A stretch of 64,000 bases of DNA, taken from assembly GCF_007833355.1 (NCBI RefSeq), contig NZ_CP020914.1, positions 2,342,047 through 2,406,046 on the forward strand, read 5' to 3'. The DNA comes from Denitratisoma sp. DHT3 (lineage in GTDB: Bacteria > Pseudomonadota > Gammaproteobacteria > Burkholderiales > Rhodocyclaceae). The notes under the pieces were generated by a model. The model was not told where the DNA came from and did not search any database. It saw only the letters and a program-made list of their open reading frames with translations. Shown here piece by piece: positions 42,961 through 52,610 of this stretch (positions within the stretch are counted from its first letter, which is position 1; each line of letters starts with the position of its first letter). Both the position numbers and the translations under genes were made by a program.

Positions 42961-45900
42961 ATGCCTCCGCTCCAGCCGATTACCGACCCCAGCCCCGGCA
43001 TTCCCCCCCGTTCCATCCTCTGGGTGGCCCTCCTGATCTGGACGGCGCTGGCCGGCGCCTTCATGCTGTTCAGCATCAATGTCCTCCGCGACAAGAGCGT
43101 CGAGCACGCGACCCTGGTCGCCAACGCCTATCTGGACAAGGACTTGGCGGTGCGAAGCTGGCTCTCCAGCCATGGCGGCGTCTATGTCCGGCCGGACGAG
43201 CGCACGCCGCCCAATCCCTATCTGACGCTCCCCGAGCGGGACGTGACGACCACCTCGGGCAAGGCCCTGACCCTGATGAATCCGGCCTACGCCACGCGTC
43301 AGTTGATGGAGGATTTCGCCGCCCAGTACGGTTTCAAGGGCCACCTGACCAGCCTCAAGCTGAAGAATCCGGGCAATGCCCCGGACGAGTGGGAACGTCG
43401 GGCGCTGCTGCGCTTCGAGCAGGGCGACCAGAAGGTCATCGACCTGACCGTCGTCGGCGGCGGCGAGACCCTGCGCCTGATCCGCGCGGTGTATATGGAG
43501 AAGAGCTGCATGCGCTGCCACGGGGATCTGGGCATCCCGGTCGGCGGCGTGCGCGGCGGCATCAGCATCCAGGTTCCGCTGGCGCCGTTCCGCCACGAGC
43601 GGGACGAGCACATGCGGTCCATTCTCCTGACGCATGGCGGCATCTGGCTGCTGGGCGTCTTCGCCATCGGCGCGCTGTCGCGCCGCGACACGCAACGCCG
43701 CCGCAGGCAGAACCGCATCGACGACGCGCAGTTGCGCAACGAGCGGCGGATTGCCGCCACCCTTGCCCTCAGCGAACGCATCGACGAACTGAGCGAGCGC
43801 GAAATCATCCAGGAAGGCATCGAGGAAGCGCAGCATCTGACCAACAGCCAGATCGCCTATTTCCATTTCATCAACGAGGACCAGCGCGGCATCGAACTGG
43901 TGGCGTGGTCGCGTTCCACCCTGGCGAACTGCGCGGCGGTCGAAGCGAGCCACTACCCGATCGAGCAGGCCGGCATCTGGGCCGACTGCGTGCGCCTGCG
44001 GCAGTCGGTGCTGCACAACGAGTATGCGCACGCCACGGGCCGGCACGGACTGCCCGACGGCCACGTACCGATCCAGCGCCACCTCGGGGTGCCGGTGCTG
44101 GAGGGCGGGCTGATCCGGGCCATGGCCGGCGTCGGCAACAAGCAGGCGCCCTACGACGACGACGACGTGCGGCTGCTTCAGCTGCACGCGGTCGACATCT
44201 GGAAACTGGTCCAGCGCAAGCGCTCGGAGTCCAGGCTGCGGGCCAGCGAACGGCTGCTGAAGGAAGCCCAGCAGATGTCCGGGGTCGGGAGCTGGGCGCT
44301 CGACCCGATCAGCAAGCGCTTCGAATGGTCCGAGGAAGTGTTCCGCATCTGCGGCCAGGACCCCGCCACGTTCCACCCGGACCTGGCGAACGTGCTCCCC
44401 CTGGTCGCTCCTGAGCACCAGGAGGAGCTGCTCGCCCAAGTGGAGGCGATCGGCCAGGCCGGGATTCGCACCTTCCAGCTGCGGATCGTCCTGCCCAGCG
44501 GCGAATCGCGCCAGATCCAGGTGCGCGGACAGACCCTGTCGTCGCCGCACGGCGTGACTGAACTGGTCATCGGCACGGTGCAGGACATCACCGAACACCA
44601 GGAGATGGAGACCCTGCGCCGCAGCGAGGCCGACCTTTCCGCCCTGATCGAGAATACCGACCGCATCGTCTGGTCGGTGGACACCGATCTGCGCCTGGTG
44701 ATCCGCAACAGCGCCTTCGCCGACCTGTCGATCGACCTCTTCGGTCACGAGCTGGCGCCCGGCGACAGCGCGGTCGACGGGAACGGCGCCGACTGGCGCG
44801 GGCATTACGAGCGCGCGCTGGCCGGAGACCGATTCGTCATCGAGACGCAGTTGCAGAGTTCCTCGGGTCAGCAGCGCTGGCTGGATTTCGCCTTCTTCCC
44901 GATCCGCGGCGCCAACGGCCGCATCACCGGCGTCACCGTCTTCGGCCGCGACTTCACCGAGCGCATGTCCGCCGAAGCCGCCCAGCAGCGGACTCTCGAA
45001 CGCATGTCGCAGATGGTGGCGGAACTGGAAGCCCACCACCAGCAGAACACGCAGCTGCACCGCCTGAACGACCTGATCCAGAGCTGCCGGGACGAGGCCG
45101 AGGCGTACACCATCATCCGCGTCACCCTGAGCGAACTGTTCCCCGGCGTCGCCGGCGCGCTCGTCCTGCCGCAGCCTCTCGGCCTGGAGCCCGTCGTCCG
45201 TTGGGGAGAGGACGGGCGGCTGTCATCCCTGTTCCAGACCGACGACTGCTGGGCGCTGCGCCAGGGCAGGATGGTCGAGGTGACCGACCCGGCCAACGAG
45301 CTGGTCTGCCGGCATTTCGAGGCCGTTCCCGCGTACGGCTACCTGTGCCTGCCGCTGATGGTCCATGGCGACATGATCGGACTGCTGCATCTGGCGTATC
45401 CGCCGCATGCGGCCCGGCAGGAGCGGGACAACCTGCGGGAGCTGCTGCGCTCGGCCGGCGAAACCATCAAGCTCTCCCTGTCCAATCTGCGGATGCGCGA
45501 GGCCATGCGCGAACAGGTCACCCACGATCCGCTGACCGGCCTCTTCAACCGCCGCTACCTGGACGAAACCCTGCCCCGCGAACTGCACCGCGCCCTGCGC
45601 GGGCAGCAGACCCTGGCGGTGGCGATGCTGGACATCGACCACTTCAAGAAATTCAACGACTCCTTCGGCCATGAGGCCGGCGATCAGGTGCTGCGGGAGA
45701 TCGGCCGCGTGCTGCGGGAGAACCTGCGTCGCAGCGACGTCGCCTGCCGCTACGGCGGCGAGGAACTCTGCGTGCTCATGCCCGACTCCAGCGCCGCGGA
45801 TGCCCACAAGCGCCTGGAAACCATATGCGACCTGATCCGCGGCATGGCGATCGAATTCCATGGCCAGACCCTGCCCGCCGTCACGGTCTCGGCGGGCCTC

Positions 45901-46023
45901 GTCGAAGCGCCCGGCCATGGCCAGGATGCCGCCGGGCTGCTGCGGGCCGCCGACACCGCGTTGTACGCCGCGAAGGCGGGAGGGCGGGACCGGATCGTGC
46001 TATTCGAAGGAGAAGCGCCCTGA
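42961..46023 (+). CDS. Diguanylate cyclase with heme-c-type DUF3365 sensor, GAF and PAS domains
   Basis: A 1020-residue membrane sensor making c-di-GMP. A membrane helix (about 18-42) precedes a periplasmic Tll0287-like/DUF3365 domain with the heme c motif CMRCH (C183, C186, H187); a second helix lies near 220-240. The cytoplasmic part has a GAF domain (about 255-415), two PAS domains (about 430-545, 550-665), a second GAF (about 695-835) and GGDEF at 855-1015. The active site reads GGEEL (932-936), a tolerated variant, and an intact inhibitory site RRSD (923-926) is present. The 222-base gap upstream shows no gene or clear promoter. Signal may be redox, oxygen or NO. Confidence 0.93.
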   Translation: MPPLQPITDPSPGIPPRSILWVALLIWTALAGAFMLFSINVLRDKSVEHATLVANAYLDKDLAVRSWLSSHGGVYVRPDERTPPNPYLTLPERDVTTTSGKALTLMNPAYATRQLMEDFAAQYGFKGHLTSLKLKNPGNAPDEWERRALLRFEQGDQKVIDLTVVGGGETLRLIRAVYMEKSCMRCHGDLGIPVGGVRGGISIQVPLAPFRHERDEHMRSILLTHGGIWLLGVFAIGALSRRDTQRRRRQNRIDDAQLRNERRIAATLALSERIDELSEREIIQEGIEEAQHLTNSQIAYFHFINEDQRGIELVAWSRSTLANCAAVEASHYPIEQAGIWADCVRLRQSVLHNEYAHATGRHGLPDGHVPIQRHLGVPVLEGGLIRAMAGVGNKQAPYDDDDVRLLQLHAVDIWKLVQRKRSESRLRASERLLKEAQQMSGVGSWALDPISKRFEWSEEVFRICGQDPATFHPDLANVLPLVAPEHQEELLAQVEAIGQAGIRTFQLRIVLPSGESRQIQVRGQTLSSPHGVTELVIGTVQDITEHQEMETLRRSEADLSALIENTDRIVWSVDTDLRLVIRNSAFADLSIDLFGHELAPGDSAVDGNGADWRGHYERALAGDRFVIETQLQSSSGQQRWLDFAFFPIRGANGRITGVTVFGRDFTERMSAEAAQQRTLERMSQMVAELEAHHQQNTQLHRLNDLIQSCRDEAEAYTIIRVTLSELFPGVAGALVLPQPLGLEPVVRWGEDGRLSSLFQTDDCWALRQGRMVEVTDPANELVCRHFEAVPAYGYLCLPLMVHGDMIGLLHLAYPPHAARQERDNLRELLRSAGETIKLSLSNLRMREAMREQVTHDPLTGLFNRRYLDETLPRELHRALRGQQTLAVAMLDIDHFKKFNDSFGHEAGDQVLREIGRVLRENLRRSDVACRYGGEELCVLMPDSSAADAHKRLETICDLIRGMAIEFHGQTLPAVTVSAGLVEAPGHGQDAAGLLRAADTALYAAKAGGRDRIVLFEGEAP

Positions 46024-46031
46024 GCCACGCC

Positions 46032-47465
46032 ATGCGGTCGCTGCTCCTGCTGGGCGGACTGCTGCTCGCCCTCTCCGTCCGCGCCGGGTCGCTGCCGCCG
46101 CCGGTGGCGCGGGCGTTGCAGCAAGCCGGCATTCCTCCGTCCGCGGTCGCGCTCCAGGTGGAGGAGGTCGGCGACGGCAAGGCGCGGCTGAGCGTGAATG
46201 CCGAACGGCCGATGAATCCGGCCTCGACGATGAAGCTGGTGACCACCTATGCCGCCCTCGACCTGCTGGGGCCGGCCCACGTCTGGAAGACCGAGCTGTA
46301 CGCCGACGCGCCGCCCCGGGACGGCGCGATCGGCAATCTCTATCTGAAGGGGGGCGGCGACCCGAAACTGACCCTGGAGCGGTTCTGGCGCCTGCTGCGG
46401 CAATTGAAGGCGCGCGGCGTGCGCGCCATCGAGGGCGATCTGGTGGTGGACCGCGGCATGTTCGACCTCGCCGGCTACGACACCGGCCCGCTCGACGACA
46501 AGCCGCTGCGTCCCTACAACGTGGCGCCCGATGCCCTGCTGGTGAATTTCAAGGCCGTGCAGCTGACCCTGGTACCGGACATTACGGCGGGCACCGTGGC
46601 GGTCCTGCCCGAGCCCGGCATCGATGGCCTGGAGATCGTCAACGCGCTGACCCTGGGGCGGGGCCGCAACGGCTGCGGCGACTGGAAGGAAGGTCTGCGC
46701 GGCGAACTCGCCGCCGCCCGGGGCCGCTATCGCCTGACCCTGAGCGGCGCCTATCCGGCCGCTTGCGGCGAGCGCGACTGGCTGTTGGCGCCGCTGCCGG
46801 CGGACGGCTACCTGCTGGGACTGTTCCGCCAGTTGTGGACGGAAATGGGCGGTCGCCTGGACGGCGGCCTGAGGGCGGGGCCGGCGCCGGCCGACGCCTG
46901 GCGCGCCGCGAGCCTGGAATCGCCGAGCCTGGCCGAAGTGGTGCGCGACATCAACAAGTACAGCAACAACGTGATGGCGCGCCAGCTGTTCCTCGGTCTG
47001 GCCACGGAAAACGGCACCGGCAGCGCCGCGGGCAGGCCGCTGCGGGCAGGCGATGCCGACCTCGCCGTACGCGCCTGGCTGGCGCGGAAGGGCCTGGACT
47101 TCCCGGAACTGGTGCTGGAGAACGGCGCCGGCCTGTCGCGCCGGGAACGCATTTCCGCCGCCCATCTGGCGCGTCTGCTGCAAGCGGCCCACGCCAGCCC
47201 GCTGATGCCCGAATTCGTCGCCTCCCTGCCGCTGGTGGGGATCGACGGCACCCTGAAGAAACGCATGAACGGCCACGACATCGCCGGCCACGCCCATCTC
47301 AAGACCGGCAGCCTGGACGACGTGAAGGCCATCGCCGGCTACGTGCAGGACCGGCGCGGCCGGGAGCGCATCGTGGTGTTCCTGGTCAACCACCCGCGCG
47401 CCGAGGCCGCGCAGGCGGCGCAGGACGCGCTGCTGCACTGGGTTTACATGGGCGACGCGGAGTAA
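46032..47465 (+). CDS. dacB: D-alanyl-D-alanine carboxypeptidase/endopeptidase PBP4
   Basis: Periplasmic class C low-molecular-mass penicillin-binding protein that trims and cleaves peptidoglycan cross-links. A signal peptide (MRSLLLLGGLLLALSVRA) is followed by the active-site S65-TM-K68, SNN (KYSNNVMARQLFLGL) and KTG (HLKTGSLDDVKAIAGYV). The 477-residue length and the insertion between the first two motifs are typical of DacB. The start is placed at ATG 46032, eight bases after the diguanylate cyclase stop. It is followed closely by a phosphate transporter gene. Confidence 0.95.
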   Translation: MRSLLLLGGLLLALSVRAGSLPPPVARALQQAGIPPSAVALQVEEVGDGKARLSVNAERPMNPASTMKLVTTYAALDLLGPAHVWKTELYADAPPRDGAIGNLYLKGGGDPKLTLERFWRLLRQLKARGVRAIEGDLVVDRGMFDLAGYDTGPLDDKPLRPYNVAPDALLVNFKAVQLTLVPDITAGTVAVLPEPGIDGLEIVNALTLGRGRNGCGDWKEGLRGELAAARGRYRLTLSGAYPAACGERDWLLAPLPADGYLLGLFRQLWTEMGGRLDGGLRAGPAPADAWRAASLESPSLAEVVRDINKYSNNVMARQLFLGLATENGTGSAAGRPLRAGDADLAVRAWLARKGLDFPELVLENGAGLSRRERISAAHLARLLQAAHASPLMPEFVASLPLVGIDGTLKKRMNGHDIAGHAHLKTGSLDDVKAIAGYVQDRRGRERIVVFLVNHPRAEAAQAAQDALLHWVYMGDAE

Positions 47466-47474
47466 TCCCGCGTC

Positions 47475-48527
47475 ATGGACCCCGTATTCGTCCTGGCGGT
47501 GGTGCTGATCGTCGCCGTGCTGATCTTCGATTACACCAACGGCTTCCACGACGCCGCCAACATCATCGCCAGCGTGATCGCCTCGCGCGCCATGACGCCG
47601 GTCCAGGCGGTGCTGGTGGTCGGCTGCTGCGAATTCCTCGGTCCCCTGCTGGGCGGCACGGCGGTGGCCAACACCATCGGCACCTTCGTCGACCTCGCCG
47701 ACGTGCCGCACCTGGATTCGCTGCTGATCCTGCTGTGCGGACTGTTCGGCGCCACCGCCTGGAATCTGTTCACCTGGTGGCGCGGCCTCCCCTCCTCGTC
47801 CTCGCACGCCCTGGTCGGCGGCCTGGCCGGCACGGTGGCGGTCGCGGTGGGCATGGACCACGTCGTCTGGGGCTTCGCCGAACTGGCCCGGGGCCATGTC
47901 ACGGGCGTGGCCAAGGTGATCCTCGCCCTGCTGCTCTCGCCGCTGATCGGCTTCTGGGCCGGCTACGGCATCCACCGCGCGATGCGCCTGCTTTTGAGCC
48001 GGGCCCGGCCCTCGCTCAACCAGGGCCTGCGCAACGCCCAGTTCCTCACCGCCGCCGGGCTGGGTTTTGCCCACGGCGCCAACGACGCCCAGAAGAGCAT
48101 GGGCATCCTCACCCTGGTGCTGCTGCTGGGCGGCTTCATCGATCGCTTCGAAGTGCCGCCGTGGGTCATGGTCGCCAGCGCCGCCTCGCTCACCCTGGGC
48201 ATCCTCTCCGGCGGCTGGCGCATCGTCCGCACCCTGGGCTTCGCCATCTACAAGGTGCGGCCGCTCCACGCGCTGGATTCCCAGCTCGCCTCGACCGCGG
48301 TGATCCTCTCCGCTTCGATGATCGGCGCCCCGGTCTCCACCACCCACGTGGTGGCCACCTCGATCATGGGCATCGGCGCCTCGGAGCGGCCGCGCGCGGT
48401 GCGCTGGGCCAAAGCCGGCGAAATCGCCGTCACCTGGGTCGTCACCGTTCCCGGCGCGGCCCTCACCGCAATCCTGTTTCACGCCATTCTGCGCGCCGCC
48501 ATGGCGCCCTTCGGGAGCATCCAATGA
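47475..48527 (+). CDS. pit: Low-affinity inorganic phosphate transporter (PiT family)
   Basis: Inner-membrane phosphate (metal-phosphate):proton symporter of 350 residues with about ten helices. The duplicated PiT signatures are clear: FDYTNGFHDAANIIASVIAS near the N-terminus and GFAHGANDAQKSMGILTLVL in the second half, plus WWRGLPSSSSHALVGGLAG and GAPVSTTHVVATSIMGIG. The stop overlaps the start of the DUF47 gene (ATGA), a conserved pairing. Confidence 0.96.
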   Translation: MDPVFVLAVVLIVAVLIFDYTNGFHDAANIIASVIASRAMTPVQAVLVVGCCEFLGPLLGGTAVANTIGTFVDLADVPHLDSLLILLCGLFGATAWNLFTWWRGLPSSSSHALVGGLAGTVAVAVGMDHVVWGFAELARGHVTGVAKVILALLLSPLIGFWAGYGIHRAMRLLLSRARPSLNQGLRNAQFLTAAGLGFAHGANDAQKSMGILTLVLLLGGFIDRFEVPPWVMVASAASLTLGILSGGWRIVRTLGFAIYKVRPLHALDSQLASTAVILSASMIGAPVSTTHVVATSIMGIGASERPRAVRWAKAGEIAVTWVVTVPGAALTAILFHAILRAAMAPFGSIQ

Positions 48528-49180
48528 ACGATCCGATCCCCGGTGAGAAGAGCCTGCTGACCCGTCTCTTCGAACGCTTCTTCCCCAGGATGCCGGACTT
48601 CTTCGTCCTGCTCCACGAGCAGAGCCGGCAGGTGGAGCACACCGTCAATCTGCTGGTGCGCTACATGGAAAGCGGAGACGACTGCGCCGAGGTGGGGCAG
48701 CAGATCCGCCAGGACGAGCACGCCGCCGACAAGGTGAAGGTGCACAACATCCACACCCTGAACGAAGCCTTCTCCACGCCCATCGACCGGGAAGACCTGT
48801 ACCGGGCGATCGTGCACCTCGACGAGATCGTCAATTACTGCAAGGACACGGTGTCGGAAATGGACGCCCTGGGCGTCAAGCCGGACGCCTTCACCCTGCA
48901 GATGGCGCAGCATCTGCAGGAGGGCACCGCGGCATTGCGCGCCGGTTTCGAGAAACTGGGCAAGAACCCCGCCGAATCGGCCACCGACGCCGACCTGGCG
49001 CGGCGCGCCGAACGCAAGGTGGAAAAGCTCTACCGCAAGGCACTGGCGCAGCTGTTCCAGGGCGACGACTACATCCACATGTTCAAGCGGCGCGAAATCT
49101 ACCGCCACCTCACCAACGCCGCCGAGCGCATGGCCCACTGCGCCAATACCCTGCACGACATCGTGGTGAAGATGGTGTGA
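48524..49180 (+). CDS. DUF47 (PhoU-like) protein, Pit accessory protein
   Basis: A 218-residue all-helical cytoplasmic protein of the DUF47/TIGR00153 family with PhoU-like repeats (ADKVKVHNIHTLNEAFSTPI, DREDLYRAIVHLDEIVNYCK, YIHMFKRREIYRHLTNAAER). It is translated with pit through a four-base overlap. Homologues modulate Pit activity and polyphosphate or phosphate homeostasis. The gene ends in a region with a degenerate CCTGTCGAAGG...CTCGGGAC intergenic repeat motif. Confidence 0.94.
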   Translation: MNDPIPGEKSLLTRLFERFFPRMPDFFVLLHEQSRQVEHTVNLLVRYMESGDDCAEVGQQIRQDEHAADKVKVHNIHTLNEAFSTPIDREDLYRAIVHLDEIVNYCKDTVSEMDALGVKPDAFTLQMAQHLQEGTAALRAGFEKLGKNPAESATDADLARRAERKVEKLYRKALAQLFQGDDYIHMFKRREIYRHLTNAAERMAHCANTLHDIVVKMV

Positions 49181-49275
49181 ATCGGGCGGGCCTGTCGAAG
49201 GACTGAAGGGCTCGGGACAAACGGTTTCAAATCGATTGCAGCGTTCCAGAAAACAGTTTTTGATTTGTTATCTTA

Positions 49276-49299
49276 AAATACAGCTTATATTGTGTATTT
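49276..49299. promoter_or_regulatory. hipBA operator/promoter region
   Basis: AAATACA and TGTATTT form a perfect inverted repeat with a 10-base spacer, in an AT-rich segment (49260-49345) that also has a looser second copy (AAATAACAG ... CGTATTCT). It lies 50-75 bases before hipB. Palindromes of this type are HipB binding sites in autoregulated hip operons; the assignment is by position. Confidence 0.65.
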
Positions 49300-49349
49300 C
49301 AAAATAACAGTCTATGATGCGTATTCTGAAATTACAGCGTGGAATCTGT

Positions 49350-49622
49350 ATGAATCAGTTCACCGTACGTACGGCAGCACAGTTGCCGACCCTGCTCCAG
49401 GCGTTTCGCAAGGATGCCGGCCTCACGCAAAGCGAAGCGGCATTGCGCCTGGGCGTCACGCAGCAGACGTATTCCGCACTGGAGCGCAATGCCGAAAAGG
49501 TCGGCGCGGCACGGCTGTTGAAGTTGCTCGGCATCCTGGGGGTGGAACTCGTATTGAGCAAACCCGCCGCCGACCGGAAGCCCCCAGCGACTCAAACATC
49601 TCCCCACACCCCGGCCTGGTGA
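49350..49622 (+). CDS. hipB: HipB-type antitoxin, XRE-family regulator
   Basis: A 90-residue helix-turn-helix protein (LLQAFRKDAGLTQSEAALRL, VTQQTYSALERNAEKVGAAR) that binds its own promoter and neutralises HipA. ATG 49350 gives the canonical N-terminus MNQFTVRTAAQLPTLLQAFR. The C-terminal tail is proline-rich and disordered. Its stop overlaps a possible GTG start of hipA (GTGA), so the pair is translationally coupled. Confidence 0.92.
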   Translation: MNQFTVRTAAQLPTLLQAFRKDAGLTQSEAALRLGVTQQTYSALERNAEKVGAARLLKLLGILGVELVLSKPAADRKPPATQTSPHTPAW

Positions 49623-49624
49623 CC

Positions 49625-50974
49625 ATGGGGCGCCGCTCGCACGCTCGTTCGCTCGGGCTCTGGATGAACGGGGCCTTTGTCGGCACATGGAACCTGGGCG
49701 CGCACGGTCCGGACACATTGCGGTACGACCTTGCCTGGACACAGTCGGAGCAAGGACGGCCCCTGTCCCTGTCACTGCCTTTCATGCCGGGCAACGAGCC
49801 TCATCGCGGCGACAAGGTCCGCGCCTACTTCGAGAATCTGCTGCCCGACAGCAAGGACATCCGCGAGCGCCTGGCCCGCCGCTACAAGACAGGCGCGACC
49901 GACGCGTTCTCGCTGTTGGCGGAAATTGGCCGGGACTGTGTTGGCGCACTGGAAATCCTGCCACCGGATCAGATCAGCGCAGGGCTCGGGCCGGTACAGG
50001 CAGAGCCTCTGAACGAGGTCCAAGTCGCACAGGCGCTGCGAGAAACGACAAGCGTCAACACGCTGGGCCTGCCGGACCACGATCAAGACCTCCGCATCTC
50101 GATCGCGGGCGCGCAGGAGAAGACGGCGCTGCTCCATCAAGACGGCCAGTGGTGCCTGCCGCAAGGCGGCACGCCCACCACGCATATTTTCAAGCTGCCA
50201 TTGGGGCTGATTGGCGGCATGCAGCTCGACATGCGCGACTCGGTCGAAAACGAGTGGTTGTGCGCACTGATCCTCAGGGAGTTCGGTTTGCCCGTGGCGG
50301 CCTGTCAGCCGCGACAGTTCGAGGACGTGAAGGCCCTGGTGGTGGAACGCTTCGACCGTGCCTGGTGGACGAGTCCGGCTGGCGACCAACGGCTCATTCG
50401 CCTGCCTCAGGAAGACATGTGCCAAGCCATCGGGGTGTCGCCGAGCCTCAAGTACGAAGCGGACGGCGGGCCGGGCATGGATCGCATCATGAGCGTGCTG
50501 GACGGCTCGATCACGCGCGCGCAAGACCGCCGCACCTTCTTCCAGGCCCAATTGCTGTTCTGGATGCTGTGCGCAACCGATGGCCATGCAAAAAACTTCA
50601 GCCTCTTCCTTCGGCCAGGAGGGCGCTACCAGTTGACGCCGCTTTACGATGTGCTGTCGGCCTACCCGATCCTGGGTGAAGGGGTTGGAAAAATTTCGCC
50701 CTTCAAGGTCAGGATGGCCATGGCGGTGCGTTCAAGGAATGCGCACTGGAAAATGCGGGACATCCTGCGTCGACATTGGCGGGTGGTGGGGCAGCGCCAT
50801 GGGGTCTTGACCGAAGACGGGCGCCAGGTCGACTTTCTGATCGATGAAATGATCGAGCGAACACCACGGGTCGTCGCCGCCGTGCACGCCCGACTTCCGC
50901 CGAACTTCCCGATGTCGGTCGCCGACAGCATCCTGAACGGCCTGCAAAACGCTGCCGACACGCTCAAGGGCTAG
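49625..50974 (+). CDS. hipA: HipA-type serine/threonine kinase toxin
   Basis: Kinase toxin of a type II module; E. coli HipA phosphorylates glutamyl-tRNA synthetase and induces persistence. The 449-residue protein has the N-terminal Couple_hipA domain (LWMNGAFVGTW, PFMPGNEPHRGDKVRAYFEN LLPD), the phosphate loop SIAGAQEKTALL, catalytic D319 and N324 in DGHAKNFSLF, and metal-binding PLYDVLSAYP. All key residues are present, so it is likely active. Start is either ATG 49625 or GTG 49619, which overlaps the hipB stop. Confidence 0.94.
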   Translation: MGRRSHARSLGLWMNGAFVGTWNLGAHGPDTLRYDLAWTQSEQGRPLSLSLPFMPGNEPHRGDKVRAYFENLLPDSKDIRERLARRYKTGATDAFSLLAEIGRDCVGALEILPPDQISAGLGPVQAEPLNEVQVAQALRETTSVNTLGLPDHDQDLRISIAGAQEKTALLHQDGQWCLPQGGTPTTHIFKLPLGLIGGMQLDMRDSVENEWLCALILREFGLPVAACQPRQFEDVKALVVERFDRAWWTSPAGDQRLIRLPQEDMCQAIGVSPSLKYEADGGPGMDRIMSVLDGSITRAQDRRTFFQAQLLFWMLCATDGHAKNFSLFLRPGGRYQLTPLYDVLSAYPILGEGVGKISPFKVRMAMAVRSRNAHWKMRDILRRHWRVVGQRHGVLTEDGRQVDFLIDEMIERTPRVVAAVHARLPPNFPMSVADSILNGLQNAADTLKG

Positions 50975-51002
50975 CGTCCAAGCATTACGGCGTTACTGGA
51001 TC

Positions 51003-51782
51003 TCACCAGGGGAAGTCGTAATCGACCGTCAGCGGCGCGTGGTCGGAAAAGCGTTGCTCCTTGTAGACCCCGGCGGCCTGCGCGGCGGTGGCGAGGCCCG
51101 GCGTGGCGATCTGGTAGTCGATGCGCCAGCCGACGTTCTTGGCCCGCGCCTGGCCGCGGTTGGACCACCAAGTGTAAGCCTCGCCGGTGGCCTCGGGATG
51201 GAGGCGCCGATAGACATCGACCCAGCCCTGCTCGTCGAACACCCGCGACAGCCAGGCGCGCTCCTCGGGCAGGAAGCCGGAGTTCTTCAGGTTGCCCTTC
51301 CAGTTCTTGAGATCGATTTCCCGGTGGGCGATGTTCCAGTCGCCGCAGATCACGATCTCGCGGCCCTCGGCCCTGAGGCCGGCGAGTACCGGGAAGAACT
51401 CGTCCATGAACTCGAACTTGACCTCCTGCCGCTCCGGCGAGCTGGAGCCGGACGGCACGTAGAGCGAAATCACCGACAGATTGCCCCAGTCGGCGCGCAG
51501 ATAGCGCCCCTCGGCGTCGAAGGCGGCGTGGCCGATGCCCTCGATCACCCGGTCCGGCGCGCGCCGGCTGTAGATGCCGACGCCGCTGTAGCCCTTCTTC
51601 TCGGCGTAATGGAAATGGCCGTGGTAGCCGGCCGGCGCGCGCATCCGCTGATCCAGGTCGGCGGCCTGGGCCTTGAGCTCCTGCAGGCAGATCACGTCGG
51701 CCCCGTGGACGGCCATCCAGTCGAAGAAACCCTTGGTGGCGGCGGAACGGATGCCGTTCAAATTGGCGGTGACGATGCGCAT
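51003..51782 (-). CDS. xth: Exodeoxyribonuclease III (AP endonuclease)
   Basis: Base-excision repair enzyme cutting abasic sites and removing 3' blocks. The 259-residue protein has the exo/endo/phosphatase-fold signatures [21 protein letters not shown] (metal Glu), [28 protein letters not shown] and [12 protein letters not shown] (catalytic Asp-His). It is divergent from pyrE with 170 bases between starts, a pairing frequent in betaproteobacteria. Confidence 0.97.
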   Translation of the reverse strand: MRIVTANLNGIRSAATKGFFDWMAVHGADVICLQELKAQAADLDQRMRAPAGYHGHFHYAEKKGYSGVGIYSRRAPDRVIEGIGHAAFDAEGRYLRADWGNLSVISLYVPSGSSSPERQEVKFEFMDEFFPVLAGLRAEGREIVICGDWNIAHREIDLKNWKGNLKNSGFLPEERAWLSRVFDEQGWVDVYRRLHPEATGEAYTWWSNRGQARAKNVGWRIDYQIATPGLATAAQAAGVYKEQRFSDHAPLTVDYDFPW

Positions 51783-51952
51783 GGGTCGGCCCTGGCCTGC
51801 TCTGTGTTGTCCGGGCCGGGCGTTATAGCACTACTTGGCCCCCCGGTTCCACCACCCGGTTCGGCGGCAGGCCGGAGTCCGGGGCATTCGTACATATTGC
51901 CGCCGAAATTCCCAAACGTCAGCGGCGGACGGCGCGGGTAGAATGGCGCCCC

Positions 51953-52606
51953 ATGACGAATCAGGATCTTAGCCACGACTTTCTCGCCTTCGCCTGCGCC
52001 AAGGGGGTGCTGCGTTTCGGCGAATTCACCACCAAGGCCGGGCGGCTCTCGCCCTACTTCTTCAACGCCGGCCTGTTCAACGACGGCGACTCCATGGCTC
52101 GCCTGTGCGACTTCTACGCCCGCGCCATCGTCGCTTCCGGCGTCCAGTTCGACGTCCTGTTCGGCCCGGCCTACAAGGGCATCCCCCTGGCCACCGGCAT
52201 CGCCATCAGCCTCTCGCGCCTGGGCCGCAACGTACCCTACGCCTACAACCGCAAGGAAGCCAAGGATCACGGCGAAGGCGGCACCCTGGTCGGCGCGCCG
52301 CTGACGGGCCGCGTGCTGATCGTCGACGACGTAATCTCCGCCGGCACCTCGGTGCGGGAATCGGTGGAGCTGATCCGCGCCGCCGGCGCCCTGCCGGCCG
52401 GCGTGGTGATCGCCCTGGACCGCCAGGAGCGCGGCAGCGGCAGTCTCTCCGCGGTGCAGGAAGTGGAGCAGAACTACCAGATGCCGGTGGTCGCCGTGGC
52501 GGCCCTGCGGGACCTGATCGCCTATCTGCAGGGCAACCCCGAGCTGGAACGCAATCTGGACGCAGTGGTCCGCTATCGCAAACAGTACGGAATCCAGGAG
52601 ACCTGA
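51953..52606 (+). CDS. pyrE: Orotate phosphoribosyltransferase
   Basis: Pyrimidine biosynthesis enzyme joining orotate and PRPP to give OMP. The 217-residue protein has [40 protein letters not shown], the flexible loop [16 protein letters not shown], and PRPP motif [17 protein letters not shown]. It starts a short plus-strand operon with the coiled-coil gene four bases downstream. Confidence 0.97.
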   Translation: MTNQDLSHDFLAFACAKGVLRFGEFTTKAGRLSPYFFNAGLFNDGDSMARLCDFYARAIVASGVQFDVLFGPAYKGIPLATGIAISLSRLGRNVPYAYNRKEAKDHGEGGTLVGAPLTGRVLIVDDVISAGTSVRESVELIRAAGALPAGVVIALDRQERGSGSLSAVQEVEQNYQMPVVAVAALRDLIAYLQGNPELERNLDAVVRYRKQYGIQET

Positions 52607-52610
52607 ACCC

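Noticed and set aside
45750..48524. 924-codon open frame on the minus strand opposite dacB and pit
   Set aside because: It covers parts of three clear genes on the other strand and has His/Gln/Gly-rich shadow composition typical of GC-rich DNA.
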